Shown one piece after another: positions 1-8,088 of a DNA stretch of 64,000 nucleotides. The notes under the pieces were generated by a model. That model was not told the origin of the DNA and did not search any database. It saw nothing but the letters and a program-made list of their open reading frames with translations. Source of the stretch: Ramlibacter ginsenosidimutans (GTDB lineage: Bacteria; Pseudomonadota; Gammaproteobacteria; Burkholderiales; Burkholderiaceae_C); the NCBI RefSeq assembly GCF_016654015.1, contig NZ_JAEPWM010000003.1:310001-374000 (forward strand), read 5' to 3'. A program made the translations under genes and the position numbers. Numbering within the stretch: position 1 is the first letter of the stretch; each line of letters opens with the position of its first letter.

Positions 1-47
1 TTACCTTGGACGCTCTGCCTGGCTTCACGTCCACAAGACACCGCGGC

Positions 48-398
48 ATGCACATCCAACTGGTGTTCCGGGACTGGCAGCCGAGCCTGTTGGCCTATGT
101 GGTGGCACTGGAATCGGCGGTGAAGGGCAGGCTGAACCGCCTGGATCCCCTGTCGCCCTCCTGGATCACCGGGGTGTCGTGGCGCTTCGAGCCGCGAGAC
201 CGAACGGTCTGGCCGAGACTTCCGGTTCCTGGCGAAACGAGCGTCAGTATCACGGCGGCGCGCCACGCGGGCTCTCTTCAGTCGGCGGACACCCAGAAGA
301 AGCTGCTGAAATCAGGCGACGACGCGTTCATGCCGACGGCCCATGGCCAGCTCGTCGCCGCCCCGGATTTCAGCCCGACGCTGCCCATGCGCGGATAG
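48..398 (+). CDS. Hypothetical protein, doubtful
   Basis: An open frame of 116 codons starts at ATG 48 and ends with TAG at 396-398. The first half has a plausible protein-like composition (MHIQLVFRDW near the start, then hydrophobic and charged residues) and G/C-rich third codon positions. The second half looks less like coding DNA. There is no clear ribosome binding site and I do not recognise a family. It may be a small orphan gene, a decayed remnant, or chance in GC-rich DNA. The in-frame TTG at 6 would add 14 residues with no supporting signal. Confidence 0.28.
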   Translation: MHIQLVFRDWQPSLLAYVVALESAVKGRLNRLDPLSPSWITGVSWRFEPRDRTVWPRLPVPGETSVSITAARHAGSLQSADTQKKLLKSGDDAFMPTAHGQLVAAPDFSPTLPMRG

Positions 399-740
399 CG
401 GGCGCGCCAACGCGCCGCGCCCTGTCACGGCTTTATCAGGCCTTTGTCCTTCGAGGGCGGCATGAGCGTCCTTTCGCAATGCACACGCGCCGTTTCGGTG
501 TCGCGCGCCTTGATCCAACGCGACTCACCGGTCCAAATTGCAACCAGCCGCCAGCCCTCCAGTGTCAGTTCCATTTGCGGAAATGCTTCTGCTACGCATT
601 TCGGCCACATGACGTAAAGAAACCACTAGTCGCGCCGTGGGCCTCCGATGGCCCACTCCTTTGCGGCACCCGAATGGTGTGCGCGTGTTCGCCAGAAACG
701 GTGCCCACTTAACCCAATTGAATCCAGTACGAGGACAAGC
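399..740. other. Intergenic region upstream of the pilus operon
   Basis: About 340 bases with no convincing gene. It must contain the promoter of the spore coat U operon that begins at 741, but I cannot pick out a clear -35/-10 pair. The part just before the gene (about 700-735) is more AT-rich. Short frames crossing this stretch on both strands are not supported by composition or start signals. Confidence 0.5.
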
Positions 741-1265
741 ATGAAGACCAAGTTCAACAAGTTCGCCGCCGCGTTCGCCGCCGCCCTGCTGTCGCTGAGC
801 GCCTTCGCCACCGACAGCGGCTCCGGCACGATGGGAGTGACGGCCTCCATCGCCGACGAGTGCTCGGTCGGCAACACCGCGACGCTCGATTTCGGCCAGC
901 TGACCATGCTGAACAACGGCGCTCCCTCCAGTGCCGCAAGCAATTCCGTCTCCGGCGGCACGTTCGATGCCATCTGCACCTCCGGAACCACCACTCCGAA
1001 ACTGAAATTCTCGTCTGCCAACACGAGCGGATCCGACTTCCGCCTGGTGGGCGCCGACGGCACCACCTACATCGTGTACACGCTGGCCGAATCCGGGGGC
1101 ACCGCGATCGCCTACGACACACCGGCTTCGTTCACGGGCTTCAGCGCTGACGGCTCCACCAAGAGTCTGGCCATCAAGGGCTCCGTTGCCTCGAGCGAGA
1201 AGTCCGGCAAGGCGAAGCAGGCGTACAGCGACACGATCACGATCACCAGCACCTACGGCATCTAA
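741..1265 (+). CDS. Spore coat U domain pilus subunit
   Basis: A 174-residue secreted protein. It has a typical Sec signal peptide (MKTKFNKF, then an Ala/Leu core ending near SAFA, residues 1-23) followed by one SCPU domain: a single Cys pair (CSVG near residue 38, CTSG near residue 81), beta-rich Ser/Thr/Gly sequence and the conserved C-terminal 'YSDTITITSTY' strand. SCPU proteins are donor-strand pilin-like subunits of the Csu type of chaperone-usher fimbriae, used for surface attachment and biofilm. It is first in the operon, 19 bases before the chaperone gene. The start at ATG 741 follows GAGGACAAGC, a fair ribosome site. It is probably the major subunit; that role is inferred from position. 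Confidence 0.88.
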   Translation: MKTKFNKFAAAFAAALLSLSAFATDSGSGTMGVTASIADECSVGNTATLDFGQLTMLNNGAPSSAASNSVSGGTFDAICTSGTTTPKLKFSSANTSGSDFRLVGADGTTYIVYTLAESGGTAIAYDTPASFTGFSADGSTKSLAIKGSVASSEKSGKAKQAYSDTITITSTYGI

Positions 1266-1284
1266 GAAAAGCGGCGAGGGAACC

Positions 1285-2067
1285 ATGAAGTGCATGCCAT
1301 CGCTGAGTGCCGGGTGCAGGGGGCGCACTTCGTGGTTCGCGCGGTGCGCAGTGCTCGTGTTTGCCTTGTGCGGTGCAGCCGCGGCACCGGCTCAGGCGCT
1401 CATCAGCCCCGTGCTCGTGGAGTTCGGACCGAAGCAGAAGATCGCCACGGTCCGGATCACCCTCAGCGACCAGGCCATCAAGCCCATGCGCTTGCAGGCG
1501 CAGTTGCTGCAATGGCGTCAGGATCTGCACGGTGCGCCTGTGACGAAACCAAGCGAGGAGCTGATCGTCACGCCGCGCATTGCCGAACTCAAGCCCGGGC
1601 AGCAGCAGGTGCTGCGGCTTGCGCTGCGCGGCTCCTTGCCCGCGGAAACCGAGCGGGCTTATCGCCTGGTGCTCGAAGACATCGCGCAGCCGTCGTCGAT
1701 GGACGTGGGCGGCGGCGCCGCCATCAACTTCCGCATGGCCTATGACCTTCCGGTCATGGTGGCTCCTCGCGGGACGATCGTCAGTGCGCTGCGCTGGCGC
1801 GACTGCCCGGCGGACGCGGCACCACGCGCCTCCAAGGGGGTGTGCGTGCGTATCGCGAACGCGGGTAACCGTCGGGTGAAAGTGCAGTCCGTGACCGTCA
1901 GCGGGGACGGCTGGCAGCAGGCCCTCAACCTGAAGGAAGCCGACGCTGTGTTGGCGGGTGCCGAGCGCGAGTGGGTTGTGCCCGCGACCGCTATGGGCCC
2001 GGTGCGAGGGGTCGAAGTGCGAACAGCCACAGGCCAGGTGCTGCGAGCAGATCCGGCTGGCGGTTGA
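1285..2067 (+). CDS. Periplasmic fimbrial chaperone (PapD/CsuC-like)
   Basis: A 260-residue periplasmic chaperone. A long signal sequence (about residues 1-38, ending PAQA) precedes the first immunoglobulin-like domain (SPVLVEFGPKQK, then RITLSDQ). The hallmark motif 'VTPRIAELKPGQQQVLRLA' follows near residues 93-111; in this family it matches the conserved TPP.F.L.PG..Q..R region that binds subunits. A second Ig-like domain follows. These chaperones cap SCPU subunits by donor-strand complementation and deliver them to the usher. ATG 1285 was chosen because GCGAGGGAACC precedes it and it gives a good signal peptide. Two non-conserved Cys occur in the C-terminal domain (DCPAD and GVCVRI). Confidence 0.9.
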   Translation: MKCMPSLSAGCRGRTSWFARCAVLVFALCGAAAAPAQALISPVLVEFGPKQKIATVRITLSDQAIKPMRLQAQLLQWRQDLHGAPVTKPSEELIVTPRIAELKPGQQQVLRLALRGSLPAETERAYRLVLEDIAQPSSMDVGGGAAINFRMAYDLPVMVAPRGTIVSALRWRDCPADAAPRASKGVCVRIANAGNRRVKVQSVTVSGDGWQQALNLKEADAVLAGAEREWVVPATAMGPVRGVEVRTATGQVLRADPAGG

Positions 2068-2151
2068 CCCGTCGTGCCGTCATTCCTCACTTACGCCGCT
2101 CCTTGAATCAGCGCTGGCTTTGGCGGCGGCGCGTCTGGACCCTTTCGAACC

Positions 2152-4986
2152 TTGACCAGGGCCCGCCCGTTCTTGCCCCGCTGCCTGCGACCACACGGCG
2201 TGCTGGTCGCGACGATTGCGATCACGGCGGCTGCCTGTGCTGCCGCGGCCACGCCGGTGACCGTCAAACTGGTGCAGGAGTCCGGCGGCACGGTGCAGCT
2301 TCGCATCGACGTTGCCGCGAGCCAGGAACCTGTCCTGGCCTGGAGCGGCACGGCTGGACCGGGCCCGTACCGGCTCGCGCTGATCTGGTCCGACAGTTCG
2401 CTGCACCTGAGCGCGCCGATGCCGGCACTGCCGCACGCGCCCTCCGGGCCGTTGCAATCGATCGCGCTGCGCACCGTGGGAACGAGCGACCGGCTGGAGG
2501 TGCTGGTACGCGAGCCGGTGTATCCGAAGTTACGTCGCATCGGCACTACCTGGGTGTTGGACCTCGAGCCCGCTCCGGCGTTGACCGTGCCCGCGCCGAC
2601 GAATCCAAATCCCCAGGCCACACCGGGCTCCGTATTCCCATCGACGCAGCCTGGCGCGCCTGCGCCACAGTCCGCCGCGAACCTTCTGCCGCAGTCCAGC
2701 ACACCTGCGGCCGGCGGAACGCAGTCCGAGCACCTCCTGGTGGACCTGACGGTCAACGGGCTGCGCCAGGCGGACATTGCCCATGCGGAGCAGTTGCCTG
2801 ATGGCCGCGTGCTGGTGGCCAGCGACAACTGGCAGGCTACGCGGCTCGTGGCGCCTGGTGCACCGGTGTCCATGTCGGACGGGACGCCCGCGTTCGTGCT
2901 GGACGCGGTGCCGGGGCTGCATTACCGGGTGGACAAGCAGCGAATGAGCATCGATGTGGAGGCGCCGGCCAGTGCCTTCATGGCGTCCACCATGGACACG
3001 ACGCAGGCACTGGCCGCCGCGCCGCCACGGCCACCGGTGGGTGCGCTGCTCAATTACGACGTCACTGCTACGCGTCCCGCACGTGCTCCGTCGACCGCAG
3101 GCGCCACGCTCGAGGCGGTCGGCTTCGGCCCTTTCGGCAGCGCCGTCACGTCCGCTCTGGCCAGCGACGACGGCCAGCAACGCAGGTTGACGCGTCTGGA
3201 CAGCTACTGGCAGTACGACATGCCCGGATCGATGCAGACCCTGGTGCTCGGAGACACCGTCGGCGTCGCAGGCGGATGGAGCCGGCCCGTGCGGTACGGC
3301 GGATTGCGCTGGGGCCGCGACTTCGGCCTGCGTCCGGGCTTCGTGACCATGCCGCTGCCGTCGGTGTCGGGCCAGGCGGCGCTTCCGTCCACCGTGGATC
3401 TGTTGGTCAACGACTCGCGCAGACTCAGCCAGTCCGTGCGCCCAGGCCCCTTCGACCTGACCAACGTACCGGTGATCAACGGAGCCGGCGAGCTCAACCT
3501 GGTCGTGACCGATCTGCTGGGACGCCAGACCGTGATCCGGCAGAGCTACTACGCCTCACCGCGCCTGTTGGCTCCAGGCCTGAGCGATTTCTCTCTCGAA
3601 GCAGGCCGGATGCGCACAGGCTATGGAGTGGACAGCCGGTATGGCCAGGCGTTCGGGGCCGGGACGCTGCGGCGCGGCCTGACGCCGCGGCTGACGGGCG
3701 AAGGCAGGCTGGAACTGCAGGGAGATCGCCAGGCCGGAGGCCTTGAAGTCGCCGGTCTGCCCGGAACCTGGGGAGTGGCTCGGCTCGCGACCGCGGCTTC
3801 CCGCGACCACATCCAGGCAAGCGCGGAGCAGGGCGCTCTGGTGCAGTTCGGATTCGAGCGCAGCACGCCCCTGGGCGGCGGAGCCATCCAGTACGAATAC
3901 GCGACGCGCGGCTTCGCTCCGTTTGGCGAATCGCGCGACCCAACTGCGCCCGCGAGCCGCACGCGCGAACAGCTGCTCGCCACGCTCGGTGGGCGCCTGT
4001 GGGGGCCGCTCAACGGGGGCGTGAGCTATGTGCGCCGGGTGCAATGGGACGGCGAGCGCACCACTTCCCTGGGCCTGTCGCTGAACGTCCCCGTGGGACA
4101 AGTGGGCACGGTCACGATTGCGGCCGCTCGCAGGCTGGACGACAGCCACGCCTGGAGCGGCAGCATCAATCTGAGCGTGCCACTCGGCACCGACCGTTAC
4201 GCCGGCGCGCGCGTGGAGCGCCAGGAAGACGGACAAACCACGGCTAGCGTACTCGCCGTGCGGAATGCCCCTGCGGGACCCGGTGTGGGATGGAACGTGG
4301 AGTCGTCGACCGATGCACGCCAGCGCGCGCGCGGCGGCCTGCAATACAACACCAACCACGGCGATGTGACAGCGGACGTGGTGGCCGATGCAAACGCACG
4401 GGTGAGCACCCGTGCCAGCGTGCGCGGCACCTTGGGAATGATGGCGGGTGTGCCCTTCGCCTCGCGGCCGGTGGGGCAGGGCAGTTTCGCTGTAGTCCGG
4501 CTCGACGGGATGCCGCGAGTTCCGATCAAGCGCAGCAACCAGGTGGTAGCGACCACCGACGAACGGGGGCTCGCCTTCGTGCCTGGGCTCGTTCCATGGA
4601 ACAGCAACGCGATCGAAGTCGACCCGGCAGACCTGCCACTGGACGCCGAGGTCCAGGACGTGAGGCAAGAGGTGGTCCCGTATGCGCGCAGCGGCGCGCT
4701 GGTCCATTTCGACATTCATCGCACCCGGCAGGCGCTGCTTGTGCTGCACCGGCGGGACGGCCAGCCCGTGCCGGTTGGCACCCGTGTGAAGTTGCTTCCG
4801 GCCAACGCTGAGTTCGAGGCGGGTTTGCGCGGCGAAGTGTGGCTCACAGACATCGCCGCCGATCAGCAGCGTGTCCATGTGAGCTGGCCGGGCGGCGGTT
4901 GCACGCTCGATCTGCACGTGCCGCGAAGCGCCAATGGCGAGCCAGTCACGCTGGGGCCGCTCGTGTGCGACGCGGCAGCGCAGTGA
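2152..4986 (+). CDS. Outer membrane usher for SCPU pili, with N-terminal extension
   Basis: A fimbrial usher of 944 residues that forms the outer-membrane pore where subunits are assembled. From about residue 193 (EHLLVDLTVNG) the sequence is usher-like: N-terminal periplasmic domain, a large 24-strand barrel region (GDTVGVAGGWSRPVRYGG, DLLVNDSRRL, 'GAGELNLVVTDLLGRQ'), a C-terminal periplasmic part (PVPVGTRVKLLP), and a final Cys pair (CTLDL, VCDAA). Residues about 33-145 are an extra beta-rich segment resembling an AMIN-type domain, joined by a Pro/Ala-rich linker (146-192). The frame has no ATG near its 5' end: the start is TTG 2152 or GTG 2200, neither with a strong ribosome site, and an in-frame TGA at 2104 bounds it. 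It follows the chaperone by 84 bases. Confidence 0.9.
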   Translation: MTRARPFLPRCLRPHGVLVATIAITAAACAAAATPVTVKLVQESGGTVQLRIDVAASQEPVLAWSGTAGPGPYRLALIWSDSSLHLSAPMPALPHAPSGPLQSIALRTVGTSDRLEVLVREPVYPKLRRIGTTWVLDLEPAPALTVPAPTNPNPQATPGSVFPSTQPGAPAPQSAANLLPQSSTPAAGGTQSEHLLVDLTVNGLRQADIAHAEQLPDGRVLVASDNWQATRLVAPGAPVSMSDGTPAFVLDAVPGLHYRVDKQRMSIDVEAPASAFMASTMDTTQALAAAPPRPPVGALLNYDVTATRPARAPSTAGATLEAVGFGPFGSAVTSALASDDGQQRRLTRLDSYWQYDMPGSMQTLVLGDTVGVAGGWSRPVRYGGLRWGRDFGLRPGFVTMPLPSVSGQAALPSTVDLLVNDSRRLSQSVRPGPFDLTNVPVINGAGELNLVVTDLLGRQTVIRQSYYASPRLLAPGLSDFSLEAGRMRTGYGVDSRYGQAFGAGTLRRGLTPRLTGEGRLELQGDRQAGGLEVAGLPGTWGVARLATAASRDHIQASAEQGALVQFGFERSTPLGGGAIQYEYATRGFAPFGESRDPTAPASRTREQLLATLGGRLWGPLNGGVSYVRRVQWDGERTTSLGLSLNVPVGQVGTVTIAAARRLDDSHAWSGSINLSVPLGTDRYAGARVERQEDGQTTASVLAVRNAPAGPGVGWNVESSTDARQRARGGLQYNTNHGDVTADVVADANARVSTRASVRGTLGMMAGVPFASRPVGQGSFAVVRLDGMPRVPIKRSNQVVATTDERGLAFVPGLVPWNSNAIEVDPADLPLDAEVQDVRQEVVPYARSGALVHFDIHRTRQALLVLHRRDGQPVPVGTRVKLLPANAEFEAGLRGEVWLTDIAADQQRVHVSWPGGGCTLDLHVPRSANGEPVTLGPLVCDAAAQ

Positions 4987-4997
4987 AAGGAAAACGC

Positions 4998-5492
4998 ATG
5001 TTTCGAGCAATCCGAGTCACCGCAGTCGCCTTGCACGCGCTGCTCGTTGCAACGGCCAGCACCGCAGGCGCCTGCAGCGTCAGCGCCACCTCGATGGCTT
5101 TTGGCCCGTACGAACCGCTGACATTTGCCGGCAAGCTCGCATCCGCCGATCGCACGGCGGACGCGACCGTTTCAGTCGTGTGCACCGCGATTTCCAGCGG
5201 CGGCAGCTATACCATCACCCTGGGTCCCAGCTCGCAGGGCAACAGCATCATTCCGCGCTATCTCACGCATGACGCGGGCGGACCGGGTATGGCGTTCAAC
5301 GTGTACCTCGATGGCGCCTACAGCATGGTGTGGGGTGATGGTTTCACTGGCGCGGTGATCAGCGGAACCATCCCGGGCGGCGACAGCACGAGCAGCCACA
5401 CCGTCTTCGGCAAGGTCCCCGCCGGCCAGGGCTCATTGCAGGCCGGGAGCTATTCCGGCTCCCTGACCATGACCGTCACATACAACCCATGA
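4998..5492 (+). CDS. Spore coat U domain pilus subunit (second copy)
   Basis: A 164-residue SCPU protein with signal peptide (residues 1-26, cleavage before CSVSATS). The domain has an N-terminal Cys (ACSVS), a second Cys (VVCTAIS), the segment 'GPGMAFNVYLDGAYSMVWGDG' typical of this family, where a conserved 'L.YNLY.D....VWGDG' pattern is usual, and the C-terminal strand SGSLTMTVTYNP. It starts 11 bases after the usher stop, with GAAAGGAAAACGC as ribosome site. The last gene of such operons often encodes the tip adhesin, but this protein is short and single-domain, so minor subunit or tip is uncertain. Confidence 0.88.
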   Translation: MFRAIRVTAVALHALLVATASTAGACSVSATSMAFGPYEPLTFAGKLASADRTADATVSVVCTAISSGGSYTITLGPSSQGNSIIPRYLTHDAGGPGMAFNVYLDGAYSMVWGDGFTGAVISGTIPGGDSTSSHTVFGKVPAGQGSLQAGSYSGSLTMTVTYNP

Positions 5493-5537
5493 AGCAGCCG
5501 GCGATGACAGAGCACGGCACCTCCCGAGAAGCCCGCG

Positions 5538-5550
5538 CCTGCCAGGCAGG
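5538..5550. terminator. Short GC hairpin between convergent genes
   Basis: CCTGCC-A-GGCAGG is a perfect 6-bp inverted repeat in the 91-base gap between the SCPU operon (+) and the STAS-like gene (-). It has no T-run, so it is only a candidate bidirectional terminator. Confidence 0.3.
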
Positions 5551-5583
5551 TGCACCCGCACCGGCACGATCCTTCCGTGCGGC

Positions 5584-5985
5584 TCATTCGTCCCGCAGCC
5601 ACCGGATCGCTTCGGCTTCGATGGTGAACACCCGCAGGCTGAGGCGCAACTTCCTGGCGACGCCTTCCGACAAGCCCGACCTGGTGCCACTGGCGACCAG
5701 CGATGCCACCTTGGTGAGGTGACCGAGACGGCGCGCAGCATGCTCGCCTACCAGCAACTGCTCGGTCATTCCTGGCGGCGCGATGACAGCGGACAGATCC
5801 GCCAGCAAGCGGATGCCGGGCCGGCGCACCGTCATGTGATGCAGTTCGTCGATGGCGGCAAGCAGCCAGCGCAGGTCGGCTGTCGCTGGGCAGGAGACCC
5901 TCAGGAACCCGGCCGCATCGGCAGTGATCGTGAGCCGCCCTCGATGCGAGGGGCCCACTTCTGTGTCGGGTCGCCACACGTCCAT
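5584..5985 (-). CDS. STAS/SpoIIAA-like small protein
   Basis: A 133-residue soluble protein. It has the alternating strand/helix pattern of the STAS (SpoIIAA-like) fold: an N-terminal strand pair (RLTITADAAGFLRVSC), a helix with a His pair (DELHHM), a strand ending in Asp (IRLLADLS), 'RLGHLTKVASLVASG', and a C-terminal 'RVFTIEAEAIRWLRD' helix, which is typical of this family. The start at 5985 is set by a strong ribosome site (GGAGGAGGGAGGGC just upstream); an upstream in-frame extension to 6291 has no such signal. No partner gene is adjacent, so the role is unknown. Family assignment is by pattern only. Confidence 0.65.
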   Translation of the reverse strand: MDVWRPDTEVGPSHRGRLTITADAAGFLRVSCPATADLRWLLAAIDELHHMTVRRPGIRLLADLSAVIAPPGMTEQLLVGEHAARRLGHLTKVASLVASGTRSGLSEGVARKLRLSLRVFTIEAEAIRWLRDE

Positions 5986-6294
5986 GCCCTCCCTCCTCCG
6001 TGGTGGGCCATTTTCCTCCGCCGGCGGCCGGAGCCAAGGAAGTTTGGCACCCCGAGTGTGCGTACGCCACAGGGCGGCCATCCGCCTCAAAGACGCGCTG
6101 GCTTCGCGGGCCTTTCTGTACGCCTGGAAGGCTGCTGTCGCGCCAGCGCAGTGGCTCGGCAGCTTCCTTCGTGGCGCGCTCGCCAGAGGTGACGCCGCCT
6201 TGTCTACCCCGCTGAGCCGCTCCGCGCTGTCCGGAGAGCCTGGGGTGGTGACTACATGGTGGCTACATGGCCCCAAGAAGTGCCAGGGCAAAAG
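5986..6294. other. Intergenic region before the STAS-like gene
   Basis: About 310 bases without a supported gene, lying between the STAS-like gene and the tRNA-Asn terminator. The open frame that continues upstream of the STAS gene is not supported. A short imperfect tandem repeat, GGTGACTACAT / GGTGGCTACAT, lies near 6247-6268. I see no integrase fragment and no duplicated tRNA 3' end. Confidence 0.4.
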
Positions 6295-6331
6295 AAAAGG
6301 ACTTAGTCGAGTTCATCGACCAAGTCCTTTT
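6295..6331 (-). terminator. Rho-independent terminator of tRNA-Asn
   Basis: AAAAGGACTT and AAGTCCTTTT form the arms of a strong stem, extended by GTCGA/TCGAC, directly downstream of the leftward tRNA. Read on the minus strand it ends in TCCTTTTCTTTT, a good U-tract. Confidence 0.8.
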
Positions 6332-6348
6332 CAGGCTTCGGTTGTTGG

Positions 6349-6424
6349 TGGCTCCCCGACCTGGGCTCGAACCAGGGACCTACGGATTAACAGTCCGGCG
6401 CTCTACCGACTGAGCTATCGGGGA
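6349..6424 (-). tRNA. tRNA-Asn (GTT)
   Basis: A 76-base tRNA on the minus strand with encoded CCA. The acceptor stem is TCCCCGA/TCGGGGA, the D-arm contains GCTCAGTCGGTAGAGC, the anticodon loop reads CTGTTAA with anticodon GTT, and the T-arm is CTGGTTCGAGCCCAG. All stems pair. It stands alone, with a terminator 18 bases beyond its 3' end. Confidence 0.96.
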
Positions 6425-6490
6425 ACAAGCCTGCGATTATAGCTTGGCTTTTTCGGCTCGACGGCCGCGCTGCCGCGCTTCAGGAAATCG

Positions 6491-7606
6491 TCAGTCGAAG
6501 ACCGGCGTCTCCACGCCCAGCACCTTGTGCAGTTTCGGGCTGGTGGTGGTGTACTGCAGGTGGATCTTGCCCTTCTCGGGGAAGATGATGGGGGCAGCGC
6601 CGAAGGCCGCCAGCGCGCACTCGTGGAAGCCGGAGAGGATGAGCTTCTTCTTGCCCGGGTAGGTGTTGATGTCGCCCACCGCGAAGATGCCCGGCACGTT
6701 GGTCGAGAACTTCTCGGTGTCCACCTTCAGCTGCTTGCGCTCGATGTCCAGGCCCCAGTCGGCGATCGGTCCCAGCTTCGGAGACAGGCCGAAGAACACC
6801 AGCACTGTGTCGGTCGGCACGACGCGCGTCACGCCGTCGGAGCCGGTGACCTTCGCACCCGTGAGCTTGCCGTCCTTCTCCTCGTAGCCGGTCACCTGGC
6901 CAACCACGAACTGCATCTCCATCTGCTCGCACAGCTCGTGCATGCGCGCCACCGAGGCGGGCGCGGCGCGGAAGCCGTCGCGACGATGCAGCAGGATCAC
7001 GCTTTCCGCCTTGTGCGGGTTGCCGTCCGCGTTGCCGCCGCAGAAGTTCAGCGACCAGTCCAGCGCGGAGTCGCCGCCACCGACGACCAGCAGGTTCTTG
7101 CCCGCGAAGTCCGCCGGGTTCTTCACGCGGTAGAAGAGCTGCGAGCCTTCGAACTTGTCCAGGCCTTCCACCTTCAGAGTGCGCGGCTCGAAGGCCCCGA
7201 CGCCGGCGGCGATGAAGATGGTCTTGGTGAGGAAGCGCGTGCCCTTGGAGGTCTCGACGAAGAAGCGCCCGTCGTCCTGCTTCTGCACCACGGACACGGT
7301 CTGGCCCAGGTGGAAGGTCGCACCGAAGGGCTCGATCTGCTTCAGCAGGGCGTCCGTGAGCTCCTTGCCCGTGCAGACCGGGACGGCCGGGATGTCGTAG
7401 ATCGGCTTGTCCGGATACAGCTCGATCGGCTGGCCGCCGGGATAAGCAAGCGAGTCGATGACGTGCGCCTTGATCTCCAGCAGTCCCAGCTCGAAGACCT
7501 GGAACAGGCCCACGGGACCCGCACCGACGATGACCGCGTCGGTCTCGATCGGGCCGTCATGGGCGGCGGCGGTCTTCATCACTTCTTCGTTCAGTTGTGG
7601 TTCCAT
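6491..7606 (-). CDS. Ferredoxin/flavodoxin-NADP+ reductase, thioredoxin-reductase type
   Basis: A 371-residue flavoprotein of the type 2 FNR (YumC-like) family, which moves electrons between NADPH and ferredoxin. Visible motifs are the FAD-binding GAGPVG at residues 28-33, '[15 protein letters not shown]', a second dinucleotide site ([11 protein letters not shown]) for NADPH, and the C-terminal FAD motif [17 protein letters not shown]. The CxxC redox centre of true thioredoxin reductases is absent, which separates it from TrxB. It lies 58 bases downstream of the ferredoxin gene fdxA on the same strand, so FdxA is a natural partner (inference). The neighbouring sulfate cluster has two ferredoxin- or thioredoxin-dependent steps. 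Confidence 0.9.
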   Translation of the reverse strand: MEPQLNEEVMKTAAAHDGPIETDAVIVGAGPVGLFQVFELGLLEIKAHVIDSLAYPGGQPIELYPDKPIYDIPAVPVCTGKELTDALLKQIEPFGATFHLGQTVSVVQKQDDGRFFVETSKGTRFLTKTIFIAAGVGAFEPRTLKVEGLDKFEGSQLFYRVKNPADFAGKNLLVVGGGDSALDWSLNFCGGNADGNPHKAESVILLHRRDGFRAAPASVARMHELCEQMEMQFVVGQVTGYEEKDGKLTGAKVTGSDGVTRVVPTDTVLVFFGLSPKLGPIADWGLDIERKQLKVDTEKFSTNVPGIFAVGDINTYPGKKKLILSGFHECALAAFGAAPIIFPEKGKIHLQYTTTSPKLHKVLGVETPVFD

Positions 7607-7664
7607 GCGAATACTTGCTTGAGCGCTTCCCCTTGCCGCGCGAGAGCGCCGGGGCGGGAGCGCG

Positions 7665-7994
7665 TTACTTCACCAGCTCGGACAGCTTGTCCGGCTTGTC
7701 CTTCCATTCCTCGGCGTCCGGCAGGGCCGGCTTGCGCTTGGTGATGCTCTTCCAGCCGGACGCGTGCGACAGCTCCACGTTCAGCTTGATGAAGGCGACC
7801 TGGTTCGCGGGCACGTCCTCTTCCGCGTAGATCGCGTTGACCGGGCATTCGGGGATGCATACCGCGCAGTCGATGCACTCGTCCGGGTCGATCACGAGCA
7901 TGTTCGGGCCCTCGCGGAAGCAGTCCACCGGGCACACGTCGACGCAGTCGGTGTACTTGCAGCGGATACATTGTTCGGTGACGACGTGGGTCAT
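7665..7994 (-). CDS. fdxA: 7Fe ferredoxin FdxA
   Basis: A 109-residue [3Fe-4S][4Fe-4S] ferredoxin. The N-terminal Cys cluster is C9, C12, C17, C21, C25 ([19 protein letters not shown]) and the second is C40, C43, C46, C50 ([12 protein letters not shown]). The C-terminal tail to residue 109 ([19 protein letters not shown]) is typical of proteobacterial FdxA. It is a small cytoplasmic electron carrier. The gene precedes the FNR gene and follows cysN by 94 bases, all on the minus strand. AT-rich DNA just upstream (8021-8038) suggests it also has its own promoter, but I could not define a -35 box. Confidence 0.93.
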   Translation of the reverse strand: MTHVVTEQCIRCKYTDCVDVCPVDCFREGPNMLVIDPDECIDCAVCIPECPVNAIYAEEDVPANQVAFIKLNVELSHASGWKSITKRKPALPDAEEWKDKPDKLSELVK

Positions 7995-8088
7995 TGCTGT
8001 GCGGGGCTGGGGGAAAACCGACTATTTTATTTGGTTTTGGATGCACCTATCCCCGTGAGGCCCTCAGGTCGCGGGTCTTTGCTCCAGG

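Noticed and set aside
525..1328. Minus-strand open frame across the first SCPU gene
   Set aside because: The + strand frame has a signal peptide and an SCPU domain; the antisense frame has only GC-biased composition.
5986..6291. N-terminal extension of the STAS-like gene to 6291
   Set aside because: The internal ATG at 5985 has a very strong ribosome site; the extension has low-complexity Arg/Ala/Ser-rich sequence and runs into the tRNA terminator.
6244..6424. Possible integration site or genomic island next to tRNA-Asn
   Set aside because: No integrase, no second copy of the tRNA 3' end in the window and no change in gene style. The nearby tandem GGTG-CTACAT repeat is too short to interpret.
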